A stretch of 64,000 nucleotides of DNA from Odiellus spinosus (lineage: Eukaryota > Arthropoda > Arachnida > Opiliones > Phalangiidae): the NCBI GenBank assembly GCA_963920705.1, contig OY987225.1, positions 11,194,158-11,258,157 on the forward strand. Reading direction: 5' to 3'. The notes beneath the pieces are model-generated. The model searched no databases. It was not told the origin of the DNA and worked only from the letters and a program-made list of their open reading frames with translations. The first letter of the stretch is position 1; every line of letters begins with the position of its first letter. Below are positions 1-13,411 of the stretch, one piece after another. The position numbers and the translations under genes were made by a program.

Positions 1-762
1 AAAACATGATTCGAAAAACATGATTCGAAAAGCGTGATTCGAAAAGCGTGATTCGAAAAACGTGATTCGAATAACGTGATTCGAATAGCATGATTCGAAA
101 AGCACGATTCGAAAGGAATGATTCGAAAAGCATGATTCGAAAAGCATGATTCGAAATGCATGATTCGAAAAGCATGATTCGAAACGCATGATTCGAAAAG
201 CATGATTCGAAAAGCATGATTCGAAAAGCATGATTCGAAAAGCATGATTCGAAAAGCATGATTCGAAAAGCATGATTCGAAAAGCATGATTCGAAAAGCA
301 TGATTCGAAAAGCATGATTCTAAAAACGTGATTCGAAAAGCGTGATTCGAAAAGCGTGATTCGAAAAACGTGATTCGAAAAGCGTGATTCGAAAAACGTG
401 ATTCGAATAACGTGATTCGAATAGCGTGATTCGAAAAACGTGATTCGAAGTACGTGATTCGAAAAACGTGATTTGAAAAACGTGATTCGAAAAACGTGAT
501 TCGAAAAACGTGATTCGAAAAACGTGACTCGAATAACGTGATTCGAATAGCGTGATTCGAAAAGCGTGATTCGAAAAACGTTATTCGAATAGCGTGATTC
601 GAAAAACGTGATTCGAAAAACGTGATTCGAAAAACGTGATTCGAATAGCGTGATTCGAAAAACGTGATTCGAAAAACGTGATTCGAAAAGCGTGATTCGA
701 AAAACGCGATTCGAAAAACGTGATTCGAATAGCGTGATTCGAAAAACGTGATTCGAAAAACG

Positions 763-1294
763 TGATTCGAAAAACGTGATTCGAAAAGCGTGATTCGAAA
801 AACATGATTCGAAAAACGTGATTCGAATAGCGTGATTCGAAAAGCTTGATTCGAAAAACATGATTCGAATAACATGATTCGAATAGCATGATTCGAATAG
901 CATGATTCGAATAGCATGATTCGAATAGCATGATTCGAAAAACATAATTCGAAAAACATGATTCGAAAAGCGTGATTCGAAAAGCGTGATTCGAAAAACG
1001 TGATTCGAATAACGTGATTCGAAAAGCGTGATTCGAAAAACGTGATTCGAAAAGCGTGATTCGAAAAACATGATTCGAAAAACGTGATTCGAATAGCGTG
1101 ATTCGAAAAGCTTGATTCGAAAAACATGATTCGAATAACATGATTCGAATAGCATGATTCGAATAGCATGATTCGAATAGCATGATTCGAATAGCATGAT
1201 TCGAAAAACATAATTCGAAAAACATGATTCGAAAAGCGTGATTCGAAAAGCGTGATTCGAAAAACGTGATTCGAATAACGTGATTCGAAAAGCG
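763..1294 (+). repeat. Tandem duplication of a 266-bp (19-monomer) unit
   Basis: Two adjacent copies, about 763-1,028 and 1,029-1,294, share AAGCTT (at 843 and 1,109), an AATAACATG monomer, four AATAGCATG monomers and the rare CATAATTCG (943 and 1,209), all offset by exactly 266 bp. Confidence 0.85.
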
Positions 1295-2229
1295 TGATTC
1301 GAAAAACGTGATTCGAAAAACGTGATTCGAAAAGCGTGATTCGAAAAACGTGATTCGAAAGACGTGATTCGAAAAACGTGATTCGAAAAGCGTGATTCGA
1401 AAAACGTGATTCGAAAAACGTGATTCGAAAAGCGTGATTCGAAAAGCATGGTTCGAAAAGCATAATTCGAAAAGCATGATTCGAAAAACATGATTCGAAA
1501 AGCATGATTCGAAAAGCATGATTCGAAAAGCATGATTCGAAAAACAAGATTCGAAAAGCATGATTCGAAAAGCATGATTCGAAAGGAATGATTCGAAAAG
1601 CATGATTCGAAAAGCATGATTCGAAAAGCGTGATTCGAAAAGCGTGATTCGAAAAGCGTGATTCGAAAAGCGTGATTCGAAAAACGTGATTCGAAAAGCG
1701 TGATTCGAAAAACGAGATTCGAATAACGTGATTCGAACAGCGTGATTCGAAAAGCGTGATTCGAAAAGCGTGATTCGAAAAACGTGATTCGAAAAACGTG
1801 ATTCGAAAAACGTGATTCGAAAAACGTGATTCGAAAAACGTGATTCGAAAAACGTGATTCGAAAAACGTGATTCGAAAAGCGTGATTCGAAAAACGTGAT
1901 TCGAAAAACGTGATTCGAAAAACGTGATTCGAAAAGCGTGATTCGAAAAACGTGATTCGAATAACGTGATTCGAATAGCGTGATTCGAAAAGCGTGATTC
2001 GAAAAACGTGATTCGAAAAACGTGATTCGAAAAGCGTGATTCGAAGAACGTGATTCGAATAACGTGATTCGAATAGCGTGATTCGAAAAACGTGATTCGA
2101 AAAACGTGATTCGAAAAGCGTGATTCGAAAAACGAGATTCGAAAAACGTGATTCGAAAAACGTGATTCGAAAAACGTGATTCGAAAAACGTGATTCGAAA
2201 AGCATGGTTCGAAAAGCATAATTCGAAAA

Positions 2230-5200
2230 GCATGATTCGAAAAACATGATTCGAAAAGCATGATTCGAAAAGCATGATTTGAAAAGCATGATTCGAAAAG
2301 CATGATTCGAAAAGCACGATTCGAAAGGAATGATTCGAAAAGCATGATTCGAAAAGCATGATTCGAAAAGCATGATTCGAAAAACGTGATTCGAAAAGCG
2401 TGATTCGAAAAGCATGATTCGAAAAGCATGATTCGAAAAACGTGATTCGAAAAGCGTGATTCGAAAAACGTGGTTCGAAAAACGTGATTCGAAAAGCGTG
2501 ATTCGAAAAGCTTGATTCGAAAAACATGATTCGAATAACATGATTCGAATAGCATGATTCGAAAAACATGATTCGAAAAACGTGATTCGAAAAGCGTGAT
2601 TCGAAAAGCGTGAAACGAAAAACGTAATTCGAAAAACGTGATTCGAAAAGCGTGATTCGAAAAACGTGATTCGAATAACGTGATTCGAATAGCGTGATTC
2701 GAAAAGCGTGATTCGAAAAGCTTGATTCGAAAAACGTGATTCGAAGAACGTGATTCGAAAAACGTGATTTGAAAAACGTGATTCGAAAAACGTGATTCGA
2801 AAAACGTGATTCGAAAAACGTGACTCGAATAACGTGATTCGAATAGCGTGATTCGAAAAGCGTGATTCGAAAAATGTGATTCGAATAGCGTGATTCGAAA
2901 AGCTTGATTCGAAAAACATGATTCGAATAACATGATTCGAATAGCATGATTCGAATAGCATGATTCGAATAGCATGATTCGAATAGCATGATTCGAAAAA
3001 CATGATTCGAAAAACATGATTCGAAAAGCGTGATTCGAAAAGCGTGATTCGAAAAACGTGATTCGAATAACGTGATTCGAATAGCGTGATTCGAAAAGCG
3101 TGAGTCGAAAAACGTGATTCGAATAGCGTGATTCGAAAAACGTGATTCGAAAAGCGTGATTCGAAAAGCGTGATTCGAAAAACGTGATTCGAAAAGCGTG
3201 ATTCGAAAAGCGTGATTCGAAAAACGTGATTCGAAAAGCGTGATTCGAAAAACGTGATTCGAAAAACGTGATTCGAAAAACGTGATTCGAAAAACGTGAT
3301 TCGAAAAGCGTGATTCGAAAAGCTTGATTCGAAAAAATTGATTCGAAAAACATGATTCGAATAACATGATTCGAATAGCATATTTCGAATAGCATGATTC
3401 GAAAAACATGATTCGAAAAACATGATTCGAAAAACGTGATTCGAAAAGCGTGATTCGAAAAGCGTGATTCGAAAAACGTGATTCGAAAAACGTGATTCGA
3501 AAAGCGTGATTCGAAAAACTTGATTCGAAAAACGAGATTCGAAAAACGTGATTCGAAAAACGTGATTCGAAAAACGTGATTCGAAAAGCATGGTTCGAAA
3601 AGCATAATTCGAAAAGCATGATTCGAAAAACATGATTCGAAAAGCATGATTCGAAAAGCATGATTCGAAAAGCATGATTCGAAAAGCATGATTCGAAAAG
3701 CACGATTCGAAAGGAATGATTCGAAAAGCATGATTCGAAAAGCATGATTCGAAATGCATGATTCGAAAAGCATGATTCGAAACGCATGATTCGAAAAGCA
3801 TGATTCGAAAAGCATGATTCGAAAAACATGATTCGAATAACATGATTCGAATAGCATGATTCGAATAGCATGATTCGAAAAACATGATTCGAAAAACATG
3901 ATTCGAAAAACGTGATTCGAAAAGCGTGATTCGAAAAGCGTGATTCGAAAAACATGATTCGAAAAGCATGATTCGAAAAGCATGATTCGAAAAGCATGAT
4001 TCGAAAAGCATGATTCGAAAAGCATGATTCGAAAAACATGATTCGAAAAGCATGATTCGAAAAGCATGATTTGAAAAGCATGATTCGAAAAGCATGATTC
4101 GAAAAGCACGATTCGAAAGGAATGATTCGAAAAGCATGATTCGAAAAGCATGATTCGAAAAGCATGATTCGAAAAACGTGATTCGAAAAGCGTGATTCGA
4201 AAAGCATGATTCGAAAAGCATGATTCGAAAAACGTGATTCGAAAAGCGTGATTCGAAAAACGTGGTTCGAAAAACGTGATTCGAAAAGCGTGATTCGAAA
4301 AGCTTGATTCGAAAAACATGATTCGAATAACATGATTCGAATAGCATGATTCGAAAAACATGATTCGAAAAACGTGATTCGAAAAGCGTGATTCGAAAAG
4401 CGTGAAACGAAAAACGTAATTCGAAAAACGTGATTCGAAAAGCGTGATTCGAAAAACGTGATTCGAATAACGTGATTCGAATAGCGTGATTCGAAAAGCG
4501 TGATTCGAAAAGCTTGATTCGAAAAACGTGATTCGAAGAACGTGATTCGAAAAACGTGATTTGAAAAACGTGATTCGAAAAACGTGATTCGAAAAACGTG
4601 ATTCGAAAAACGTGACTCGAATAACGTGATTCGAATAGCGTGATTCGAAAAGCGTGATTCGAAAAATGTGATTCGAATAGCGTGATTCGAAAAGCTTGAT
4701 TCGAAAAACATGATTCGAATAACATGATTCGAATAGCATGATTCGAATAGCATGATTCGAATAGCATGATTCGAATAGCATGATTCGAAAAACATGATTC
4801 GAAAAACATGATTCGAAAAGCGTGATTCGAAAAGCGTGATTCGAAAAACGTGATTCGAATAACGTGATTCGAATAGCGTGATTCGAAAAGCGTGAGTCGA
4901 AAAACGTGATTCGAATAGCGTGATTCGAAAAACGTGATTCGAAAAGCGTGATTCGAAAAGCGTGATTCGAAAAACGTGATTCGAAAAGCGTGATTCGAAA
5001 AGCGTGATTCGAAAAACGTGATTCGAAAAGCGTGATTCGAAAAACGTGATTCGAAAAACGTGATTCGAAAAACGTGATTCGAAAAACGTGATTCGAAAAG
5101 CGTGATTCGAAAAGCTTGATTCGAAAAAATTGATTCGAAAAACATGATTCGAATAACATGATTCGAATAGCATATTTCGAATAGCATGATTCGAAAAACA

Positions 5201-5612
5201 TGATTCGAAAAACATGATTCGAAAAACGTGATTCGAAAAGCGTTATTCGAAAAGCGTGATTCGAAAAACGTGATTCGAAAAACGTGATTCGAAAAGCGTG
5301 ATTCGAAAAACTTGATTCGAAAAACGAGATTCGAAAAACGTGATTCGAAAAACGTGATTCGAAAAACGTGATTCGAAAAGCATGGTTCGAAAAGCATAAT
5401 TCGAAAAGCATGATTCGAAAAACATGATTCGAAAAGCATGATTCGAAAAGCATGATTCGAAAAGCATGATTCGAAAAGCATGATTCGAAAAGCACGATTC
5501 GAAAGGAATGATTCGAAAAGCATGATTCGAAAAGCATGATTCGAAATGCATGATTCGAAAAGCATGATTCGAAACGCATGATTCGAAAAGCATGATTCGA
5601 AAAGCATGATTC
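2230..5612 (+). repeat. Direct duplication offset by 1,792 bp (128 monomers)
   Basis: Segments of about 2,230-3,820 and 4,022-5,612 match in order: CATGATTTG (2,273/4,065), GTGGTTCG (2,471/4,263), the unusual GTGAAACGA (2,611/4,403), the CATGGTTCG start (3,589/5,381), CACGATTCG (3,701/5,493) and GAAATGCATG (3,751/5,543). The roughly 200 bp between them (3,820-4,022) is CATG-type sequence. A further relative lies at about 11,750-13,411 (GTGAAACGA at 12,089). Confidence 0.85.
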
Positions 5613-7919
5613 GAAAAGCATGATTCGAAAAGCATGATTCGAAAAGCATGATTCGAAAAGCATGATTCGAAAAGCATGATTCTAAAAACGTGATTCGAAA
5701 AGCGTGATTCGAAAAGCGTGATTCGAAAAACGTGATTCGAAAAACGTGATTCGAAAAGCGTGATTCGAAAAACGTGATTCGAATAACGTGATTCGAATAG
5801 CGTGATTCGATAAGCGTGATTCGAAAAACGTGATTCGAAGAACGTGATTCGAAAAACGTGATTTGAAAAACGTGATTCGAAAAACGTGATTCGAAAAACG
5901 TGATTCGAAAAACGTGACTCGAATAACGTGATTCGAATAGCGTGATTCGAAAAGCGTGATTCGAAAAACGTTATTCGAATAGCGTGATTCGAAAAACGTG
6001 ATTCGAAAAACGTGATTCGAAAAACGTGATTCGAATAGCGTGATTCGAAAAACGTGATTCGAAAAACGTGATTCGAAAAGCGTGATTCGAAAAACGCGAT
6101 TCGAAAAACGTGATTCGAAAAACGTGATTCGAAAAGCTTGATTCGAAAAACATGATTCGAATAACATGATTCGAATAGCATGATTCGAATAGCATGATTC
6201 GAATAGCATGATTCGACTAGCATGATTCGAATAGCATGATTCGAAAAACATGATTCGAAAAACATGATTCGAAAAGCGTGATTCGAAAAGCGTGATTCGA
6301 ATAACGTGATTCGAATATCGTGATTCGAAAAGCGTGATTCGAAAAACGTGATTCGAAAAACGTGATTCGAAAAGCGTGATTCGAAAAGCGTGATTCGAAA
6401 AACGTGATTCGAATAACGTGATTCGAATAGCGTGATTCGAAAAGCGTGAGTCGAAAAACGTGATTCGAATAGCGTGATTCGTAAAACGTGATTCGAAAAG
6501 CGTGATTCGAAAAGCGTGATTCGAAAAACGTGATTCGAAAAGCGTGATTCGAAAAGCGTGATTCGAAAAACGTGATTCGAAAAGCGTGATTCGAAAAACG
6601 TGATTCGAAAAACGTGATTCGAAAAACGTGATTCGAAAAACGTGATTCGAAAAGCGTGATTCGAAAAGCTTGATTCGAAAAAATTGATTCGAAAAACATG
6701 ATTCGAATAACATGATTCGAATAGCATATTTCGAATAGCATGATTCGAAAAACATGATTCGAAAAACATGATTCGAAAAACGTGATTCGAAAAGCGTGAT
6801 TCGAAAAGCGTGATTCGAAAAACGTGATTCGAAAAACGTGATTCGAAAAGCGTGATTCGAAAAACTTGATTCGAAAAACGAGATTCGAAAAACGTGATTC
6901 GAAAAACGTGATTCGAAAAACGTGATTCGAAAAGCATGGTTCGAAAAGCATAATTCGAAAAGCATGATTCGAAAAACATGATTCGAAAAGCATGATTCGA
7001 AAAGCATGATTCGAAAAGCATGATTCGAAAAGCATGATTCGAAAAGCACGATTCGAAAGGAATGATTCGAAAAGCATGATTCGAAAAGCATGATTCGAAA
7101 TGCATGATTCGAAAAGCATGATTCGAAACGCATGATTCGAAAAGCATGATTCGAAAAGCATGATTCGAAAAGCATGATTCGAAAAGCATGATTCGAAAAG
7201 CATGATTCGAAAAGCATGATTCGAAAAGCATGATTCTAAAAACGTGATTCGAAAAGCGTGATTCGAAAAGCGTGATTCGAAAAACGTGATTCGAAAAACG
7301 TGATTCGAAAAGCGTGATTCGAAAAACGTGATTCGAATAACGTGATTCGAATAGCGTGATTCGATAAGCGTGATTCGAAAAACGTGATTCGAAGAACGTG
7401 ATTCGAAAAACGTGATTTGAAAAACGTGATTCGAAAAACGTGATTCGAAAAACGTGATTCGAAAAACGTGACTCGAATAACGTGATTCGAATAGCGTGAT
7501 TCGAAAAGCGTGATTCGAAAAACGTTATTCGAATAGCGTGATTCGAAAAACGTGATTCGAAAAACGTGATTCGAAAAACGTGATTCGAATAGCGTGATTC
7601 GAAAAACGTGATTCGAAAAACGTGATTCGAAAAGCGTGATTCGAAAAACGCGATTCGAAAAACGTGATTCGAAAAACGTGATTCGAAAAGCTTGATTCGA
7701 AAAACATGATTCGAATAACATGATTCGAATAGCATGATTCGAATAGCATGATTCGAATAGCATGATTCGAATAGCATGATTCGAATAGCATGATTCGAAA
7801 AACATGATTCGAAAAACATGATTCGAAAAGCGTGATTCGAAAAGCGTGATTCGAATAACGTGATTCGAATATCGTGATTCGAAAAGCGTGATTCGAAAAA
7901 CGTGATTCGAAAAACGTGA
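4812..7919 (+). repeat. Tandem duplication of a 1,554-bp (111-monomer) unit
   Basis: Adjacent copies at about 4,812-6,365 and 6,366-7,919 share GAGTCG (4,894/6,448), AAAAATTG (5,129/6,683), CATGG (5,381/6,935), TTCTAAAAACG (5,683/7,237), TTCGATAAG and GTTATT (5,971/7,525). One clear difference is a GACTAG monomer near 6,213, absent from the second copy. The first copy overlaps the end of the 1,792-bp duplication, so that event and this one are nested. Confidence 0.88.
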
Positions 7920-8930
7920 TTCGAAAAGCGTGATTCGAAAAACGTGATTCGAAAGACGTGATTCGAAAAACGTGATTCGAAAAGCGTGATTCGAAAAACG
8001 TGATTCGAAAAACGTGATTCGAAAAGCGTGATTCGAAAAGCATGGTTCGAAAAGCATAATTCGAAAAGCATGATTCGAAAAAAATGATTCGAAAAGCATG
8101 ATTCGAAAAGCATGATTCGAAAAGCATGATTCGAAAAACATGATTCGAAAAGCATGATTCGAAAAGCATGATTCGAAAGAAATGATTCGAAAAGCATGAT
8201 TCGAAAAGCATGATTCGGAAAGCGTGATTCGAAAATCGTGATTCGAATAACGTGATTCGAACAGCGTGATTCGAAAAGCGTGATTCGAAAAGCGTGATTC
8301 GAAAAACGTGATTCGAAAAACGTGATTCGAAAAACGTGATTCGAAAAACGTGATTCGAAAAACGTGATTCGAAAAACGTGATTCGAAAAACGTGATTCGA
8401 AAAGCGTGATTCGAAAAACGTGATTCGAAAAACGTGATTCGAAAAGCGTGATTCGAAAAACGTGATTCGAATAACGTGATTTGAATAGCGTGATTCGAAA
8501 AGCGTGATTCGAAAAACGTGATTCGAAAAACGTGATTCGAAAAGCGTGATTCGAAGAACGTGATTCGAATAACGTGATTCGAATAGCGTGATTCGAAAAA
8601 CGTGATTCGAAAAACGTGATTCGAAAAGCGTGATTCGAAAAACGAGATTCGAAAAACGTGATTCGAAAAACGTGATTCGAAAAACGTGATTCGAAAAACG
8701 TGATTCGAAAAGCATGGTTCGAAAAGCATAATTCGAAAAGCATGATTCGAAAAACATGATTCGAAAAGCATGATTCGAAAAGCATGATTTGAAAAGCATG
8801 ATACGAAAAGCATGATTCGAAAAGCACGATTCGAAAGGAATGATTCGAAAAGCATGATTCGAAAAGCATGATTCGAAAAGCATGATTCGAAAAACGTGAT
8901 TCGAAAAGCGTGATTCGAAAAGCATGATTC
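7237..8930 (+). repeat. Segment repeated 6.16-6.17 kb downstream, first copy
   Basis: It matches 13,411-15,090. The offset is 6,174 bp at TTCTAAAAACG (7,237/13,411) and 6,160 bp, one monomer less, from GAAAGACG (7,951/14,111) through AAAATCG (8,231/14,391), TTTGAATAG (8,481/14,641) and CATGATTTG (8,783/14,943). It shows a few private substitutions, such as CGGAAAG near 8,217. Confidence 0.82.
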
Positions 8931-8944
8931 GAAAAGCATGATTC

Positions 8945-11716
8945 GAAAAACGTGATTCGAAAAGCGTGATTCGAAAAACGTGGTTCGAAAAACGTGATTC
9001 GAAAAGCGTGATTCGAAAAGCTTGATTCGAAAAACATGATTCGAATAACATGATTCGAATAGCATGATTCGAAAAACATGATTCGAAAAACGTGATTCGA
9101 AAAGCGTGATTCGAAAAGCGTGAAACGAAAAACGTAATTCGAAAAACGTGATTCGAAAAGCGTGATTCGAAAAACGTGATTCGAATAACGTGATTCGAAT
9201 AGCGTGATTCGAAAAGCGTGATTCGAAAAACGTGATTCGAAAAACGTGATTCGAAAAGCGTGATTCGAAAAACGTGATTCGAAAAGCGTGATTCGAAAAG
9301 CTTGATTCGAAAAACATGATTCGAATAACATGATTCGAATAGCATGATTCGAAAAACATGATTCGAAAAACGTGATTCGAAAAACGTGATTCGAAAAGCG
9401 TGATTCGAAAAACGTGATTCGAAAAACGTGATTCGAAAAGCGTGATTCGAAAAGCTTGATTCGAAAAATATGATTCGAATAACATGATTCGAATAGCATG
9501 ATTCGAATAGAATGATTCGAAAAACATGATTCGAAAAACATGATTTGAAGAACGTGATTCGAAAAGCGTGATTTGATAAGCTTGATTCGAAAAGCGTGAT
9601 TCGAAAAACGAGATTCGAAAAACGTGATTCGAAAAACGTGATTCGAAATGCATGGTTCGAAAAGCATAATTCGAAAAGCATGATTCGAAAAACATGATTC
9701 GAAAAGCATGATTCGAAAAGCATGATTCGAAAAGCATGATTCGAAAGGAATGATTCGAAAAGCATGATTCGAAAAGCATGATTCGAAAAGCATGATTCGA
9801 AAAGCATGATTCGAAAAGAATGATTCGAAAAGCATGATTCGAAAAGCATGATTCGAAAAGCATGATTCGAAAAGCATGATTCGAAAAGCGTGATTCTAAA
9901 AACGTGATTCGAAAAGCGTGATTCGAAAAGCGTGATTCGAAAAATGTGATTCGAAAAACGTGATTCGAAAAGCGTGATTCGAAAAACGTGATTCGAAAAA
10001 CGTGATTCGAAAAACGTGATTCGAAAAGCGTGATTCGAAAAACGTGATTCGAATAACGTGATTCGAATAGCGTGATTCGAAAAGCGTGATTCAAAAAACC
10101 TGATTCGAAAAACGTGATTCGAAAAGCGTGATTCGAAGAACGTGATTCGAATAACGTGTTTCGAATAGCGTGATTCGAAAAACGTGATTCGAAAAACGTG
10201 ATTCGAAAAGCGTGATTCGAAAAACGAGATTCGAAAAACGTGATTCGAAAAACGTGATTCGAAAAACGTGATTCGAAAAACGTGATTCGAAAAGCATGGT
10301 TCGAAAAGCATAATTCGAAAAGCATGATTCGAAAAACGTGATTCGAAAAGCGTGATTCGAAAAACGTGGTTCGAAAAACGTGATTCGAAAAGCGTGATTC
10401 GAAAAGCTTGATTCGAAAAACATGATTCGAATAACATGATTCGAATAGCATGATTCGAAAAACATGATTCGAAAAACGTGATTCGAAAAGCGTGATTCGA
10501 AAAGCGTGAAACGAAAAACGTAATTCGAAAAACGTGATTCGAAAAGCGTGATTCGAAAAACGTGATTCGAATAACGTGATTCGAATAGCGTGATTCGAAA
10601 AGCGTGATTCGAAAAACGTGATTCGAAAAACGTGATTCGAAAAGCGTGATTCGAAAAACGTGATTCGAAAAGCGTGATTCGAAAAGCTTGATTCGAAAAA
10701 CATGATTCGAATAACATGATTCGAATAGCATGATTCGAAAAACATGATTCGAAAAACGTGATTCGAAAAACGTGATTCGAAAAGCGTGATTCGAAAAACG
10801 TGATTCGAAAAACGTGATTCGAAAAGCGTGATTCGAAAAGCTTGATTCGAAAAATATGATTCGAATAACATGATTCGAATAGCATGATTCGAATAGAATG
10901 ATTCGAAAAACATGATTCGAAAAACATGATTTGAAGAACGTGATTCGAAAAGCGTGATTTGATAAGCTTGATTCGAAAAGCGTGATTCGAAAAACGAGAT
11001 TCGAAAAACGTGATTCGAAAAACGTGATTCGAAATGCATGGTTCGAAAAGCATAATTCGAAAAGCATGATTCGAAAAACATGATTCGAAAAGCATGATTC
11101 GAAAAGCATGATTCGAAAAGCATGATTCGAAAGGAATGATTCGAAAAGCATGATTCGAAAAGCATGATTCGAAAAGCATGATTCGAAAAGCATGATTCGA
11201 AAAGAATGATTCGAAAAGCATGATTCGAAAAGCATGATTCGAAAAGCATGATTCGAAAAGCATGATTCGAAAAGCGTGATTCTAAAAACGTGATTCGAAA
11301 AGCGTGATTCGAAAAGCGTGATTCGAAAAATGTGATTCGAAAAACGTGATTCGAAAAGCGTGATTCGAAAAACGTGATTCGAAAAACGTGATTCGAAAAA
11401 CGTGATTCGAAAAGCGTGATTCGAAAAACGTGATTCGAATAACGTGATTCGAATAGCGTGATTCGAAAAGCGTGATTCAAAAAACCTGATTCGAAAAACG
11501 TGATTCGAAAAGCGTGATTCGAAGAACGTGATTCGAATAACGTGTTTCGAATAGCGTGATTCGAAAAACGTGATTCGAAAAACGTGATTCGAAAAGCGTG
11601 ATTCGAAAAACGAGATTCGAAAAACGTGATTCGAAAAACGTGATTCGAAAAACGTGATTCGAAAAACGTGATTCGAAAAGCATGGTTCGAAAAGCATAAT
11701 TCGAAAAGCATGATTC
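8945..11716 (+). repeat. Tandem duplication of a 1,386-bp (99-monomer) unit
   Basis: Copies at about 8,945-10,330 and 10,331-11,716 share every rare variant I checked at exactly 1,386 bp: GTGGTTCG (8,981/10,367), GTGAAACGA (9,121/10,507), GATTTGAAG (9,541/10,927), GAAATGCATGG (9,646/11,032), TTCTAAAAACG (9,897/11,283) and TTCAAAAAACCTG (10,091/11,477). This is one of the youngest-looking duplications in domain A. Confidence 0.9.
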
Positions 11717-13066
11717 GAAAAACATGATTCGAAAAGCATGATTCGAAAAGCATGATTTGAAAAGCATGATTCGAAAAGCATGATTCGAAAAGCACGATTC
11801 GAAAGGAATGATTCGAAAAGCATGATTCGAAAAGCATGATTCGAAAAGCATGATTCGAAAAACGTGATTCGAAAAGCGTGATTCGAAAAGCATGATTCGA
11901 AAAGCATGATTCGAAAAACGTGATTCGAAAAGCGTGATTCGAAAAACGTGGTTCGAAAAACGTGATTCGAAAAGCGTGATTCGAAAAGCTTGATTCGAAA
12001 AACATGATTCGAATAACATGATTCGAATAGCATGATTCGAAAAACATGATTCGAAAAACGTGATTCGAAAAGCGTGATTCGAAAAGCGTGAAACGAAAAA
12101 CGTAATTCGAAAAACGTGATTCGAAAAGCGTGATTCGAAAAACGTGATTCGAATAACGTGATTCGAATAGCGTGATTCGAAAAGCGTGATTCGAAAAGCT
12201 TGATTCGAAAAACGTGATTCGAAGAACGTGATTCGAAAAACGTGATTTGAGAAACGTGATTCGAAAAACGTGATTCGAAAAACGTGATTCGAAAAACGTG
12301 ACTCGAATAACGTGATTCGAATAGCGTGATTCGAAAAGCGTGATTCGAAAAATGTGATTCGAATAGCGTGATTCGAAAAGCTTGATTCGAAAAACATGAT
12401 TCGAATAACATGATTCGAATAGCATGATTCGAATAGCATGATTCGAATAGCATGATTCGAATAGCATGATTCGAAAAACATGATTCGAAAAACATGATTC
12501 GAAAAGCGTGATTCGAAAAGCGTGATTAGAAAAACGTGATTCGAATAACGTGATTCGAATAGCGTGATTCGAAAAGCGTGAGTCGAAAAACGTGATTCGA
12601 ATAGCGTGATTCGAAAAACGTGATTCGAAAAGCGTGATTCGAAAAGCGTGATTCGAAAAACGTGATTCGAAAAGCGTGATTCGAAAAGCGTGATTCGAAA
12701 AACGTGATTCGAAAAGCGTGATTCGAAAAACGTGATTCGAAAAACGTGATTCGAAAAACGTGATTCGAAAAACGTGATTCGAAAAGCGTGATTCGAAAAG
12801 CTTGATTCGAAAAAATTGATTCGAAAAACATGATTCGAATAACATGATTCGAATAGCATATTTCGAATAGCATGATTCGAAAAACATGATTCGAAAAACA
12901 TGATTCGAAAAACGTGATTCGAAAAGCGTGATTCGAAAAGCGTGATTCGAAAAACGTGATTCGAAAAACGTGATTCGAAAAGCGTGATTCGAAAAACTTG
13001 ATTCGAAAAACGAGATTCGAAAAACGTGATTCGAAAAACGTGATTCGAAAAACGTGATTCGAAAAG

Positions 13067-13411
13067 CATGGTTCGAAAAGCATAATTCGAAAAGCATGAT
13101 TCGAAAAACATGATTCGAAAAGCATGATTCGAAAAGCATGATTCGAAAAGCATGATTCGAAAAGCATGATTCGAAAAGCATGATTCGAAAAGCATGATTC
13201 GAAAAGCACGATTCGAAAGGAATGATTCGAAAAGCATGATTCGAAAAGCATGATTCGAAATGCATGATTCGAAAAGCATGATTCGAAACGCATGATTCGA
13301 AAAGCATGATTCGAAAAGCATGATTCGAAAAGCATGATTCGAAAAGCATGATTCGAAAAGCATGATTCGAAAAGCATGATTCGAAAAGCATGATTCGAAA
13401 AGCATGATTCT
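13067..13411 (+). repeat. CATG-monomer block, example with landmarks at both ends
   Basis: It starts at CATGGTTCG-CATAATTCG and ends at TTCTAAAAACG. Almost every monomer between has CATG instead of CGTG, and the interior order is CACGATTCG, GAAAGGAATG, GAAATGCATG, GAAACGCATG. Equivalent blocks with both ends are at 5,381-5,683, 6,935-7,237, 9,651-9,897, 11,037-11,283, 18,035-18,295, 19,657-19,847 and 23,269-23,556; a block cut by the window start ends at 321. Lengths vary by whole monomers, here longer by three than at 6,935. Confidence 0.85.

Noticed and set aside
6205-6225. Lone GACTAG monomer in domain A as a link to the CTAG tag of domain B
   Set aside because: It is a single substitution in an AATAG-type monomer of normal 14-bp length, with none of the GAGGTTCG or GAAGGAAGTGG neighbours of the domain B tag.
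581-9877. Two adjacent minus-strand open frames of 1,544 codons each, apparently a gene pair
   Set aside because: The equal length is a coincidence of two different stop-creating monomers; the start and end variants differ and the sequence is pure satellite.
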